From positions 1 through 37,141 of the forward strand of contig JASLDW010000076.1 in NCBI GenBank assembly GCA_030151365.1: DNA of 37,141 nucleotides. The letters are read 5' to 3'. The stretch comes from Lysobacter sp. (GTDB lineage Bacteria > Pseudomonadota > Gammaproteobacteria > Xanthomonadales > Xanthomonadaceae). Below, piece by piece: positions 1 through 8,415 of this stretch. How positions within the stretch are numbered: position 1 is the first letter of the stretch; the number at the start of each line of letters is the position of its first letter. The position numbers and the translations under genes are program-made. The notes beneath the pieces were generated by a model, which was given only the letters and a program-made list of their open reading frames with translations, did not search any database and was not told the origin of the DNA.

Positions 1-18
1 TGGTAGCGGGGGCAGGAT
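1..18. repeat. Left attachment-site copy (18-bp direct repeat)
   Basis: This 18-base sequence is identical to 37124-37141. Its reverse complement ATCCTGCCCCCGCTACCA looks like the end of a tRNA: two T-loop bases, a CCTGC T-stem strand, a CCCCGCT acceptor strand, discriminator A and CCA. It is the phage-borne or leftover copy of a tRNA 3' end, as expected for tRNA-integrated prophages. The integrase gene abuts the other copy. Confidence 0.85.
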
Positions 19-62
19 ATAGCAATTATCTGGAAAATGAGGTTGAGATTTTGCTGTCCTGA
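18..62 (+). other. Alternative 3' end of the integrase gene in the circular form
   Basis: If 37141 is joined to base 19, that is, if the two repeat copies are merged as in the excised circle, the integrase frame continues as YSNYLENEVEILLS and stops at TGA 60-62. Base 18 is the first base of the codon that begins at 37141. The stretch has no other coding role visible here. That it is translated is inference from the frame. Confidence 0.6.
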
Positions 63-100
63 GTGACCGCGCACCGTCATGGCGCGCCGCACAATCCCGG

Positions 101-2353
101 TCAGGCCAGCTTGTAGCTACCCGTCACGATGACACCCACCGAGGCAGTGCCCGCGCTATGGAACTGCGCCTTGATGCTCGTTCCCTGGCCGATAATGAGC
201 CCAGGTCGGTACGGGGTGAACGCCACGGTGGCCGTGCCGGCGGCATCCCAGGTGTTGTTGAAGTTCGCCGGCACCAACCCAGTCGGAAGCGTGATGTCCA
301 CCACTGTGAGGGTATCTGCCGCGGCGGCAGGCGTGACCTCGATGCGTCCCGAGAAATGAACCGTATTGCCGATGCGCAGCCATTTGAACTCGCGCGGGGT
401 CGACGCTGACACGTTCGTGGTGTTCGTGAGCGTCGGCGTCCACACCCCCGAGTCGTTGGCTTGCAGGCCGGACTCGACGTGCCATTTCCCGGTGCCTTCG
501 GAATAGACCAGTTCGATGGCGCGGTAGTTGGCAAGGTCGAATTTCTCGGCGATGTTGCCTGCCGTGTCGAATTTCATGCCATTGCCGGAAGGGATCACCG
601 TCAGCCGGTAGCCGCCCAGGGCCACGGAGAACACCGCGCGCGGTGGCGTGATCGTGCTGATCGTGGTGCTGGTGCCGGTGAGGATGATCGTCTTCTTGCG
701 GGGCGCGATGGTCGCGGCGGCGTTGACGATTTCCTGATCCTCGCCCCACCAGCCGAACTCGATGCCGTTGTCCGTCCAGCCGCGCGCCATCCCAGCCGGA
801 AGGTCTGTGCCACCGTTCGCCGACTTCGGCGGGACGGGCGCGCCGTCCGCGGTGTAGAACGGCTGGAAGATCAGGGCCGGGAACGATCCGCCCGCCCAGG
901 CCTGCAAGCTGGAATCGTAGGCGACGCCGCCGGCCAGCGATGTGCCGGTGAACGTGATGTTGGTCGGGAACGCGCCCTGCCCCACCTGCGGGCGCACCTG
1001 GATCGCGATGCCTGTGCTGCCCGATGCGCCAGTTTGTGCAAGATGGCTTCCGATGAACTGGACGTGGTCGCAGTAGCCGAGACGCGCGCCAATGGTGGTG
1101 GTCGTGTTGTAGCGGTCGAGATAGCAGCGCACGAACGCGACCTGGTTGATATTGCCGCTGCCGTTACCGATGTCCAGGCTGTTGGCTCCAACACCCGGGG
1201 CCTTGAGGTTGAACTGCTCGTACAGGTGGTCGATCGGGGCCGCGCCGCCATAGGTCGGCCCCAGCGGCGTCGAGGCGTTGATCGTCAATCCGTAGCCGTT
1301 CGTCCAGCGAACGCCAGTCACGCTGCGTACCGTCTGATGGAAGGATCGCTGCGTGTCGAGGATCGTGGCGGCAAGGTTGTTGCCGTCGATCAGGAATCCT
1401 TCCAGGTGCACGCCGGAAATCGGGCCCGCGATCTTCATGCACGTTCCACCACCGGCACCGATGTATCGGAAGATCGTCGGCGCATCGTTCGCGTTCATCG
1501 TGTCCGCGTTTCGACCAACGCCACCACCAACGAAACGAATGCCATTGATCGTGGACGGATTGTTCGCAGGCGGGTTGCCGAACTGGATCGACCCCGCGTG
1601 ACAGAAGAGGCCCGGGGGCGCGTAGACATTGACGCCCTGCGACGCAGCTGCCGCGAGGAAGTTGTTGATGTAGGTCGTGGCGTCGAACGTGGACGTGTAA
1701 TTCAGCACAGCGGCACGCTGCGCGGACGGGATGCATTCGATCAGATTCCATGTCGTTCCGATCCACGTCGCGAGCGCGACCGGCAACGCAGCCGCGATTC
1801 CGCTGCGCTTGAACGTAACGAGCTGTGAGCCTTTCGTCTCGTCGTCACTCGCCAGCGCGGGGCGCAACAACATGTCGCCCGTCATGTTCGGGTCGCCCAT
1901 TTCGATGCGTGACTTGTCCGCAGAAATGACGAGCGGCGCGAGCGCGACCGGATCAGGAAGCTCGGCGGTCATGGTTGACGCGAGCGGCAGCTGCAACGAG
2001 CGCAACTGCACTTCGTACAACTGCTGGATCATCGCAATCGGACTATCCTGGTCGTTGTTGAGCGTCGGGCTGCGCAGGTCGCCGAGCCCTTGGTAATCGG
2101 TCAGGCGCTGGAATTGCATGTTGCGCTTGCGCATCACCGTTTCGCCGCCAACCATCGCCGCGACGAAATGGATGGAGCCACCACCGTCATTCCCGATTCC
2201 ATCCGCAGTGAAGTCAACGTCAATGGTCTTGGTCGCGCCATCGACCTGGACGAGCAGTTCCGACTTGTCGAACACCTTGAAGTTGTAGGGGAAATCCTTG
2301 GCCCCGGGCGCGGCGGTGCTGACGTTTCGGGGGAGTTGCGCGGTGATTGCCAT
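101..2353 (-). CDS. Tail fibre / tailspike with T7-type N-terminus (750 aa)
   Basis: This is the receptor-binding fibre of the podovirus tail. Residues 1 to about 125 resemble the T7 gp17 N-terminal virion-attachment domain: a short beta-rich segment, a block on missing-value-like glycines, then MRKRNMQFQRLTDYQ. From about residue 220 to 520 the sequence looks like a right-handed beta-helix of the pectate-lyase type, beginning near NNFLAAAASQGVNVYAPPG, so a glycan depolymerase activity is possible but no catalytic residues can be assigned. The C-terminal 110 residues form a separate beta-rich tip. The ATG at 2353 has AGGAA 6-7 bases upstream. It is the last gene of the late minus-strand region and has its own copy of the 18-bp element 62 bases upstream. 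Confidence 0.85.
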   Translation of the reverse strand: MAITAQLPRNVSTAAPGAKDFPYNFKVFDKSELLVQVDGATKTIDVDFTADGIGNDGGGSIHFVAAMVGGETVMRKRNMQFQRLTDYQGLGDLRSPTLNNDQDSPIAMIQQLYEVQLRSLQLPLASTMTAELPDPVALAPLVISADKSRIEMGDPNMTGDMLLRPALASDDETKGSQLVTFKRSGIAAALPVALATWIGTTWNLIECIPSAQRAAVLNYTSTFDATTYINNFLAAAASQGVNVYAPPGLFCHAGSIQFGNPPANNPSTINGIRFVGGGVGRNADTMNANDAPTIFRYIGAGGGTCMKIAGPISGVHLEGFLIDGNNLAATILDTQRSFHQTVRSVTGVRWTNGYGLTINASTPLGPTYGGAAPIDHLYEQFNLKAPGVGANSLDIGNGSGNINQVAFVRCYLDRYNTTTTIGARLGYCDHVQFIGSHLAQTGASGSTGIAIQVRPQVGQGAFPTNITFTGTSLAGGVAYDSSLQAWAGGSFPALIFQPFYTADGAPVPPKSANGGTDLPAGMARGWTDNGIEFGWWGEDQEIVNAAATIAPRKKTIILTGTSTTISTITPPRAVFSVALGGYRLTVIPSGNGMKFDTAGNIAEKFDLANYRAIELVYSEGTGKWHVESGLQANDSGVWTPTLTNTTNVSASTPREFKWLRIGNTVHFSGRIEVTPAAAADTLTVVDITLPTGLVPANFNNTWDAAGTATVAFTPYRPGLIIGQGTSIKAQFHSAGTASVGVIVTGSYKLA

Positions 2354-2414
2354 GTTGCGTTCCTGCGGGCGCAGGGAGGCCCGTGAATGCAGGGATGGTC
2401 GAGTTGGTCGTGCT

Positions 2415-2432
2415 GCGAAATCCCGCCTTTCA
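2415..2432 (-). promoter_or_regulatory. Late-region element, copy D (divergent copy)
   Basis: On the minus strand this reads TGAAAGGCGGGATTTCGC. It shares the 13-base core GGCGGGATTTCGC with three other copies (3934, 19482, 23337). It lies between the o-spanin stop and the tail fibre start, 62 bases upstream of the ATG. Function is unknown; a late promoter or an mRNA element is inferred from position only. Confidence 0.5.
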
Positions 2433-2443
2433 GCGGACGAGAA

Positions 2444-2728
2444 TCACTTGACGATGCCGCGCTTCCGCAGCTCCATCACGCACTCCGCGCTGCCGACGCG
2501 CTGCAACAGGACGTGTTCGCCGTACTGCTGCCAGGCGAACGCGTTGAGTTGCCACACCGCCACGTCCTTTTCCTTCGGGTCAGGGGCGAGCGGAATTTTC
2601 ACCGCGGGCGGGTCGAAGATTCCGCAGTCGATCTTCGGCGGAACGTATTCGGGTGGTGCCGGCCTGACCTTCTCGCACGAGGCCAGCATCGGGATCAGGG
2701 CACACAGCAGGAACGGGCGGGCGGCCAT
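2444..2728 (-). CDS. Outer-membrane spanin lipoprotein (Rz1-like, 94 aa)
   Basis: This would be the outer-membrane half of a two-component spanin that disrupts the outer membrane at the end of lysis. From ATG 2728 the protein starts with a signal sequence and a lipobox, LIPMLASC, with the lipidated cysteine at residue 18, followed by a proline-rich stretch typical of Rz1. The gene begins inside the i-spanin gene in another frame and extends past its end, a common Rz/Rz1 arrangement. A GGAG lies about 10 bases upstream of the start. An ATG at 2749 is a possible but less likely start because it would place seven polar residues ahead of the signal. Confidence 0.8.
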   Translation of the reverse strand: MAARPFLLCALIPMLASCEKVRPAPPEYVPPKIDCGIFDPPAVKIPLAPDPKEKDVAVWQLNAFAWQQYGEHVLLQRVGSAECVMELRKRGIVK

Positions 2729-3029
2729 GGATGGATTTCTCCAATGCATCGAAGCGCTGATTGATGTCCGAGGCGGATTGCGCCATCGCGGCGCGCGCAG
2801 CCTCGGTTGCGGTTGCCGATGCGGAGTCCCTGCCGAGGGCTTCGCTCAGGGATTTCGCCAGCGCATCGCTCGCAACCGCGCGGTCCTCGGCGTCATTGGC
2901 ACGGGAATCAGCGATAGCGGCATCCGAACGCGCCAACAGAAACATCACCAGCAACGCGACCACTCCAATCAGCGCAAGGATGCAGGCGTATTTCCAGCCT
3001 TGGGCGCGGAGCTCGGATAGGCCGATCAT
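2580..3029 (-). CDS. Inner-membrane spanin (Rz-like, 149 aa)
   Basis: The protein has one N-terminal membrane segment (about residues 13-33, rich in A, L, V and I) followed by a long alanine-rich periplasmic coiled coil, the layout of an Rz-type i-spanin. The C-terminal part is proline- and arginine-rich and overlaps the o-spanin frame. The ATG overlaps the stop of the holin-like gene as ATGA. The sequence itself is not conserved enough to name a family; topology and the embedded lipoprotein gene carry the assignment. Confidence 0.75.
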   Translation of the reverse strand: MIGLSELRAQGWKYACILALIGVVALLVMFLLARSDAAIADSRANDAEDRAVASDALAKSLSEALGRDSASATATEAARAAMAQSASDINQRFDALEKSIHGRPPVPAVCPDPDAGLVREGQAGTTRIRSAEDRLRNLRPARGENSARP

Positions 3030-3373
3030 GCCGATGCCGCCTCGGCGACTTCCGCCGGCGTCGCCCTGACGAAGCTGGGCGGCACTTCGATCCCGTGGCG
3101 TTTCAGCTCGGCGCGCAGTTGCAGGTTGTCGAGCTCGAGCGCATGCACCTTGTCCTCGGCGGATCGCCGGCGGCGGCGCTCGTCATCCAGCGCGGCCTCG
3201 ACTTTTTCCTGCCGGTTGCGCAGGTCGGCGATCTGATCCGCGAGCTGCTTGTAGAGCTCGTCGCTGGCCTTGTCCGGCCTGTCGAAGAACTTGCCCCACA
3301 CCTTCTGCCCGATCCAGAACAGGAAGCCGCCAGCGGTCAGCATGCCGGCGTCGATGCCGTCCTGTCCGATCAT
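3026..3373 (-). CDS. Holin-like membrane protein with coiled coil (115 aa)
   Basis: Starting at ATG 3373, which overlaps the endolysin stop as ATGA, the protein has one weak hydrophobic segment (about residues 7-26, GMLTAGGFLFWIGQKVW) followed by a charged coiled coil with a basic run (DDERRRRRSAEDK) and heptad leucines. Its place between endolysin and spanin suggests a holin or a lysis-timing protein. One membrane segment fits only class III holins, and the coiled coil could instead mean a different membrane-anchored role. No other holin candidate is visible in the cassette. Confidence 0.5.
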   Translation of the reverse strand: MIGQDGIDAGMLTAGGFLFWIGQKVWGKFFDRPDKASDELYKQLADQIADLRNRQEKVEAALDDERRRRRSAEDKVHALELDNLQLRAELKRHGIEVPPSFVRATPAEVAEAASA

Positions 3374-3843
3374 GCCGAAGCCCCTATTGCCTGCTGATAG
3401 ACCCACGGCCATTTCTCGGGATGCGGCTTTCCGGGTCGCCAGTTGCGCTCGTAGTAGTCCCAGGACTGGCGCATCTGGCCGGGCACCGGGAGCGGCGCGG
3501 GGTCGGTGTAGAGCAGCAGGCGGGCGAAGGCGCAGGCCAGCACGTCATCCGTCACCAGCGCGTCGTAGACCGCGCGCTCGGTCGGCTCGACGCCTTGGTG
3601 CTGGCAGACGGCCCGCGCCACCGCGGCGCTCGCAGGGTGCGCCAGGACGCCACGGACGCCGCCGCCCTTCTCGAACTGCCAGAGCCCGTGGGCGGGCCCG
3701 CCAACCTGCGCGCGCGCCGTCCAGTTGGCCTCGATGCCGCTGACCGCCAGCAGCAGGACCGTGGCCGATTGGCTAGCGAACTTGCGCGGCAGCGCTACGT
3801 CATAGGTACGCTCGATGATGGCGCGAACTTCCTGGATGGACAT
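3370..3843 (-). CDS. Endolysin, lysozyme/transglycosylase-like (157 aa)
   Basis: This is the likely murein hydrolase of the lysis cassette. Residues 31-57 (LLAVSGIEANW, then GGPAHGLWQFEKG) look like the catalytic region of a lysozyme-like fold: Glu38 is the probable catalytic acid and GLWQFE resembles the GLMQ motif of lytic transglycosylases. No signal peptide is visible, so export would need the holin. The ATG at 3843 has a GAGG about 7 bases upstream and lies 26 bases after the TerL stop; element copy C is 91 bases upstream. Family identity is moderately sure and the lysis role is well supported by neighbours. Confidence 0.7.
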   Translation of the reverse strand: MSIQEVRAIIERTYDVALPRKFASQSATVLLLAVSGIEANWTARAQVGGPAHGLWQFEKGGGVRGVLAHPASAAVARAVCQHQGVEPTERAVYDALVTDDVLACAFARLLLYTDPAPLPVPGQMRQSWDYYERNWRPGKPHPEKWPWVYQQAIGASA

Positions 3844-3868
3844 TGAGGCCCCTCATGAAACGCAGGGC

Positions 3869-5524
3869 TCAACGCTCGAATTCCACCTCGAACACGCCTG
3901 CTTCTGGCCGCCAATCCTCGCGGTCGCGACCGGGCGAAATCCCGCCATTCGGGCGCGCGCGGAAGCGCTCTGGGGTCTCGCTGATCGCGCCGCTGACGGC
4001 GTCCAGCAGGTCATCCGGCTGCTCGGACACTGCGGGGTTCCAGTCGCGCATCTGCGGCCACAGCGGGCCTTTCAGCACATCGACATGCGCCCACAGCATC
4101 CCGCGCGAGAGCAGCAGCGGCTCGAGCGTCTCGAGGATGCGCTTGTTCTTGTTCGCGGTACTGGTGACCTCGACGACGGCGCAGCGCAGGCCGCGCTGTT
4201 TCAGGCAGGCTCGCAGCACCGCTGGCGCGAACCCGCCGATGCCGTTGGTTTCCACGGAGACGCGTGGCAGACAGTAGCGCTCGACCAGGTCACACAGCTG
4301 CCACACCTGGCCGCCGGTGATGGTCTTGCCGTCCTCGGCGAACTCGGCCACCTCGCCGGTGAGGCCTTCCGCAGCCTGCACGTAGCGGACGCCGGCCTCA
4401 TCCTGCAACACCACGCCGACGCCCGACAAGTCGCTGCGCAGCTTCCCGCTGGAAGGGTCCCAGCGGCAGGATGCGCCGACGATGCGCACCTTTCCCAGCC
4501 ACATGGACTCCGCGTTGTTGGCACGACGGAACAGCGGTTGCGCGGCATAGGGAACGATCCGCGCGGGATCGAGACGAACCTCGGAAAGCGGCTTGGCCTC
4601 GAGCATGTACTGCGAGTCCCAATAGTTGAGGGTGCGGGTCTTGCGGCGGCGCTTCTCGATGTCATCGCGGGTGAATCGTTCCGGCCACGCGCAGCCGGCG
4701 TAGATATCGAGCACCCCGTCCGGCGGCGTTGAGAGAACGACCTGGTTGGCCTCGATGATGTAATCGACACCCTCGCGCAGCATCCGCGCAAACTTGTGGA
4801 TGCCGGTGATGACGTAGAAGCCATCGTCGCCCACCTGCTTCATGAACGGAACGCGGTAACGGGTCTGCCGTTTCGTCTCGCGCTCATAGCGGATCGAATG
4901 TTCGAACAGCGGGATTTTCAGCGAGGCCGCGCCGGCGGCGATCTGCTCCGGGTAGATCGACTCGGTGGTGTGCGGCGTTCCGACGAACGTCTCCTGTCCA
5001 CCCGGAACGAGAATGAACGTCGCCTCTTGAATCTTGGAACGCAGGCTCTCGCGCGCCTCCTGCGTCTTGATGTTCTTCGGCACCTCGATATCGTCGTAGT
5101 CGATATCCTCGGCGCGCGCACTGGTGACGTTCTGGTTCACGCCCACCGCCGTCATGCTCGCGTTGCGAGGATCGACCGCACCGTTGACCCAGAACATCTG
5201 CGCGCCCGGTTTGGTCGGCAGCATCCCCAGGCACAACGGATGACGACGCAGGACATTGATCGTGTCGCGCGTCAGCTTCTTCGCGAGCTGACCGTCCGCC
5301 GCCCAAATCAGCGACACCAGTCGGCGGTTGCGGTAGAGCTTCCACGCCTTGTACACCGCATAGATCGTGGACTTCGCAGCGCCGCGAAACACCTGCAACA
5401 CCCGCACCGGATCGTTGCAGTGTTCCAACCACAGGCAGATGCGGACGTGCAGAAGCGGAACTTCCCACCCCTGCAACTTCGCCCACATCACGAAGAACGT
5501 GAGGAAATCGACCTCGCGCGACAT
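3869..5524 (-). CDS. Terminase large subunit, T7 gp19-like (551 aa)
   Basis: This is the ATPase and nuclease that packages DNA into the prohead. A Walker A-type motif is at residues 46-52 (FRGAAKST, lysine 51), in the form used by T7-group terminases. A Walker B-like acidic patch follows at about 140-147 (DIDYDDIE). The C-terminal half has an RNase H-like nuclease pattern: SGVGVVLQDEAG near 365, VSVETNGIGGF and DDLLDAVSG near the end. It starts 4 bases after the TerS stop, as in T7-type packaging pairs. The last codons contain element copy C, so the C-terminus PNGGISPG partly reflects a DNA signal. Confidence 0.92.
   Translation of the reverse strand: MSREVDFLTFFVMWAKLQGWEVPLLHVRICLWLEHCNDPVRVLQVFRGAAKSTIYAVYKAWKLYRNRRLVSLIWAADGQLAKKLTRDTINVLRRHPLCLGMLPTKPGAQMFWVNGAVDPRNASMTAVGVNQNVTSARAEDIDYDDIEVPKNIKTQEARESLRSKIQEATFILVPGGQETFVGTPHTTESIYPEQIAAGAASLKIPLFEHSIRYERETKRQTRYRVPFMKQVGDDGFYVITGIHKFARMLREGVDYIIEANQVVLSTPPDGVLDIYAGCAWPERFTRDDIEKRRRKTRTLNYWDSQYMLEAKPLSEVRLDPARIVPYAAQPLFRRANNAESMWLGKVRIVGASCRWDPSSGKLRSDLSGVGVVLQDEAGVRYVQAAEGLTGEVAEFAEDGKTITGGQVWQLCDLVERYCLPRVSVETNGIGGFAPAVLRACLKQRGLRCAVVEVTSTANKNKRILETLEPLLLSRGMLWAHVDVLKGPLWPQMRDWNPAVSEQPDDLLDAVSGAISETPERFRARPNGGISPGRDREDWRPEAGVFEVEFER
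3934..3951 (-). promoter_or_regulatory. Late-region element, copy C (inside terL 3' end)
   Basis: The minus strand reads CGAATGGCGGGATTTCGC, identical over all 18 bases to copies A and B. It lies within the last codons of the terminase gene, 91 bases upstream of the endolysin ATG. Conservation of a DNA word inside a coding end supports a signal rather than protein constraint. Its function is inferred only. Confidence 0.6.
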
Positions 5525-5527
5525 CGC

Positions 5528-5893
5528 TTAGGCCTTGGCTTTCTTCATCCCGCTCTGATACTTGGCGAGCAGGCTCTTGGCCTCTTTTTCCGCGGCGGCC
5601 ACTTCGGCATCGAGCAGACCCTGCGTCTCTCCATCGGGGTCGCCGGATTCAGGGGTTGGCGTGGTGTTGCCATTACGCTGAATCTGGCCGATCAGCGAGC
5701 CGATCCGGAGCGTCATGCTCATGGTCGCCACCGCGTTCTTCTTGCACCAGTAGCGATCCCCGCGCTGCTGTTGTGTCATCGCGGCAGGCGCGAGCCCATC
5801 ACCCGACCAGTTCACGGGGTCGGCTTCGATGAGCAGCTGATCGGCGAGTTTTTCCTCGAGCTGTTGCAGTCGAATGTATTGATCGTCGCGCAT
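5528..5893 (-). CDS. Putative terminase small subunit (121 aa)
   Basis: The protein is mostly helical. It starts MRDDQYIRLQQLEEKL and ends in a basic, lysine-rich tail (YQSGMKKAKA), and it lies immediately before TerL, the usual place for the DNA-recognition subunit. The chosen ATG at 5893 overlaps the TAA of the upstream gene as TAATG. No helix-turn-helix can be named with confidence; the assignment rests on position, size and charge. Confidence 0.65.
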   Translation of the reverse strand: MRDDQYIRLQQLEEKLADQLLIEADPVNWSGDGLAPAAMTQQQRGDRYWCKKNAVATMSMTLRIGSLIGQIQRNGNTTPTPESGDPDGETQGLLDAEVAAAEKEAKSLLAKYQSGMKKAKA

Positions 5894-8415
5894 TACTTTT
5901 CCTCCACTGCGGCTTTCATGTCGGGTGCGCGCTCGGGCACGAACTCGCCAGGCTCCCACCAAAACGATTGCCCGTAATCCTTCTCCGAACGGCGCTGCAT
6001 GCGACCGAGATAGCCGGGCGACAGGTATTCCTGCAACTGGTGGAAGATCAGGTGATCGACCGCTGCCCGGGTGTACCACAGGTTCGCGCCCGGGGTGTTG
6101 TTCTTGACGAACCTCACTGCCTCCGCGCCGATGTGCGTGTCCTTGCCCTGGGCTGCTTGGTGCGCGTTCGCGATGGTGAGCTTGTAGGTGTCCTCAACAA
6201 GCCCGGCCACCGGGCCCATGAGCGTTGAAATGAAGCTCTGGCCTCCTTCCGTTTCATCCTGAAACACGAAGTCGCCGAAGATCGAGAACGCGCCGCCGCG
6301 AATCAAGGCTTGCGTCCATGAACGCCAATCGCGCATTGAGCGCGGGTCCTTACCCTGAGTCAGCTGCGCAGCCTGCAACGCAACCATGCCGAGCACCGTG
6401 GTGGATGCCACCATCGCCGCGGCGTATCCAGCACGCCCGCCGGTCGTGGGTTCCGACAATGCCCGCATCCAATGACGGGTAATCATCGACAGCGGGAACG
6501 ACTTGAACAGGAAGAACGACCGCATGAGCTCGCCCTTGAGCGATCCGCGCGGAATCTGTTCGCGCATGAACGACTTCTCTCGGATGCCTGGCTCAACCAC
6601 TGCAACATCGGTTTCTTCCAGCACTGCGCCGAGCAGTCGGGTCGCGGCTTCACGGCGCAGGGTTGTCGGATCACCGAGCGCTGCCAGGTCAGCATCCGGA
6701 ATGCGGTAGATCGCATCCGGCGTCAGCATCGTGTCATTGCCGCCACCCCAATCTTCCAGTACCGCCTTGCGCCACACCTCCCAGTTCTCAGGGGTGATGC
6801 CCTTTGACAGCAGCATGCGGTTGTCGTGGGCGTCGAGGTCTCCGAGCGTCGCGCGCTCCCGCACCTCATGACCGATTGCACTCATCATCGTCACGCCGAA
6901 CGCGCGGCGGCGCGCCTCGGTCATGGCGTTGAGCCCGGACAGGCGCAGCGTCATGTTCGCCAACCGGCCCAGTTGCTTGTCCCAGCCGTTGCCGAGCACG
7001 CCCTCGTTGGCGAAGCGGTTGAGCTCGCCGGCCAGAGAGTTCAGCGCCAAGCCGGCGCGATTCGCCAGCCGCGTTTCCTGCGCGTCGAACTTGTTGAATG
7101 CCCGCAGCTCGTTCGCCATGAGCTGCATCTGCGACATGTTGTTGACGTGTGCTGCGACGCGCATGGTGCCCTCGTCCGCGAACGACGACAGTACTGCCGA
7201 TCCGAGCTTCGACGACACCATGACGTTGCGCAGTCCATCGAAGAATCGGGCCAGCGCGGGGTTGGCTGCTGGCGGCGACTTCCCGGACACCATGTTGAAC
7301 ATCGCGTCCACGCGCAGCGCACGATTGATCGCCTTGCCCGGCCCTGATGGATTCGCGCCAGTGGGATCGGGTGCGGATTCCTGCTTGAGCGCCTGATCGC
7401 GCAGCAGTCGGTACTGCGCGTCCGGGTTCGGTCCGAACGTTTCGATCAGGGAAATGTCGGTCGCGAGTCGGTGGATGTGGCCGACCATCACCTCGTAGGG
7501 TGTGCGCTCGCCGTATTTCGCCTGGTAGTCGAGGAAGGCGTCGCCGTCCTTGAAGTGGATTTCCCGGTTCGCGTTGCCGCGGTTGGCGCGCATGCCATTC
7601 CCGGTGAACTTGCCCGGTTCGATCTTGTTGGCCCCGCCGCTGGCAATTGTCTCCCATGCGCTGTCGAGGAAGCCGCGCACCTCGGTGTCGCTCATGCGCG
7701 CACCGAACTCGTCGACGTAGCGCGAGCGGTCCAGCAGCGGCATCACGTCGTTCTTCCACTGCTCGCGACCAGCCTTGTTTACCAGGTATTGCGAGTGGTG
7801 GTGCGGCATACCCCAGTCGTCGAGGTGGCCGATATCGCCGCCGGCGTCGTTGAATCGGGTGCGCATGGCCTCGGTGACGGCCTTGAACGACTTGGCGGCT
7901 GCGGCGGCATCGGCATTGCCGCTGGCCTGCCCGTGGAGCTCCCGCACCAGGTCGCGGACGCCGGCGGGGTTCTCGATGATCCCGAAGAACTTGGGGCTCG
8001 ACGCATGCAGCAGATCGAGCAGCTGGCGCATGCCATCGGCGTGGATGGCCTTGGCCTGCGACTCGACCGAAAGCACCGAGCCCTTGCGCTCGGCGTGGAA
8101 CGCGATCATGTGCGAGAGGGCGTCGAACGGAGTCCCTGGGAATGCGGCGACCTGCTGTTGCAGCTTGGCCGTCGCCAGTACCTGCAACACCTGTCGGCGC
8201 TGCTTGAGCTGAGCCTCCCCGAGAATGTCCGCGTGGGCGCGCTGGACGCCCGCCTGCACCTGATCCTGCGCCGTCTTGGCGAGCCACGCCTGCGGGTCTC
8301 GGGCGGCCTCCTGGCGCATTGAGCGCGCGAGACGGGCCTCGACATTGCGCACCTCGGCCTCGGTCGGCTCACGGCCAAGCGCCTGCCCCAGCGCGGCGAT
8401 GCACTGTGCCTTCAT
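5893..8415 (-). CDS. Large internal virion / ejection protein (840 aa)
   Basis: This is a large protein of the late region with no named enzyme domain I can recognise. It is helical and alanine-rich at the N-terminus, with a histidine cluster GMPHHHSQYL near residue 205 and a conserved-looking block of aromatic and charged residues around 225-330. Its C-terminal third has alanine-rich hydrophobic segments (near AAMVASTTVLGMVALQAA) that could insert into a membrane. It follows the transglycosylase-kinase protein with an ATGA overlap and precedes TerS, where T7 has no extra core protein. A role in the internal core or in DNA ejection is inferred; it could also be a polyvalent injected protein. 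Confidence 0.6.
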   Translation of the reverse strand: MKAQCIAALGQALGREPTEAEVRNVEARLARSMRQEAARDPQAWLAKTAQDQVQAGVQRAHADILGEAQLKQRRQVLQVLATAKLQQQVAAFPGTPFDALSHMIAFHAERKGSVLSVESQAKAIHADGMRQLLDLLHASSPKFFGIIENPAGVRDLVRELHGQASGNADAAAAAKSFKAVTEAMRTRFNDAGGDIGHLDDWGMPHHHSQYLVNKAGREQWKNDVMPLLDRSRYVDEFGARMSDTEVRGFLDSAWETIASGGANKIEPGKFTGNGMRANRGNANREIHFKDGDAFLDYQAKYGERTPYEVMVGHIHRLATDISLIETFGPNPDAQYRLLRDQALKQESAPDPTGANPSGPGKAINRALRVDAMFNMVSGKSPPAANPALARFFDGLRNVMVSSKLGSAVLSSFADEGTMRVAAHVNNMSQMQLMANELRAFNKFDAQETRLANRAGLALNSLAGELNRFANEGVLGNGWDKQLGRLANMTLRLSGLNAMTEARRRAFGVTMMSAIGHEVRERATLGDLDAHDNRMLLSKGITPENWEVWRKAVLEDWGGGNDTMLTPDAIYRIPDADLAALGDPTTLRREAATRLLGAVLEETDVAVVEPGIREKSFMREQIPRGSLKGELMRSFFLFKSFPLSMITRHWMRALSEPTTGGRAGYAAAMVASTTVLGMVALQAAQLTQGKDPRSMRDWRSWTQALIRGGAFSIFGDFVFQDETEGGQSFISTLMGPVAGLVEDTYKLTIANAHQAAQGKDTHIGAEAVRFVKNNTPGANLWYTRAAVDHLIFHQLQEYLSPGYLGRMQRRSEKDYGQSFWWEPGEFVPERAPDMKAAVEEK

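Noticed and set aside
60..100. Hairpin downstream of the tail fibre stop as a terminator
   Set aside because: A GCGCGCC/GGTGCGC stem can form, but no T-run follows on the minus strand, so terminator function cannot be supported.
461..1828. 455-codon open frame on the plus strand opposite the tail fibre gene
   Set aside because: It is antisense to a well-supported fibre gene, its protein is rich in Arg, Asp and Val as expected from the high-GC complementary frame, and it has no recognisable domain or ribosome site.
2444..2749. Longer o-spanin start at ATG 2749
   Set aside because: It would add seven polar residues before the signal sequence. ATG 2728 gives a normal lipoprotein signal and has a ribosome site at usual distance.
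4796..5977. 393-codon plus-strand frame opposite the large terminase gene
   Set aside because: TerL on the other strand has intact ATPase and nuclease motifs; the plus-strand product shows no domain.
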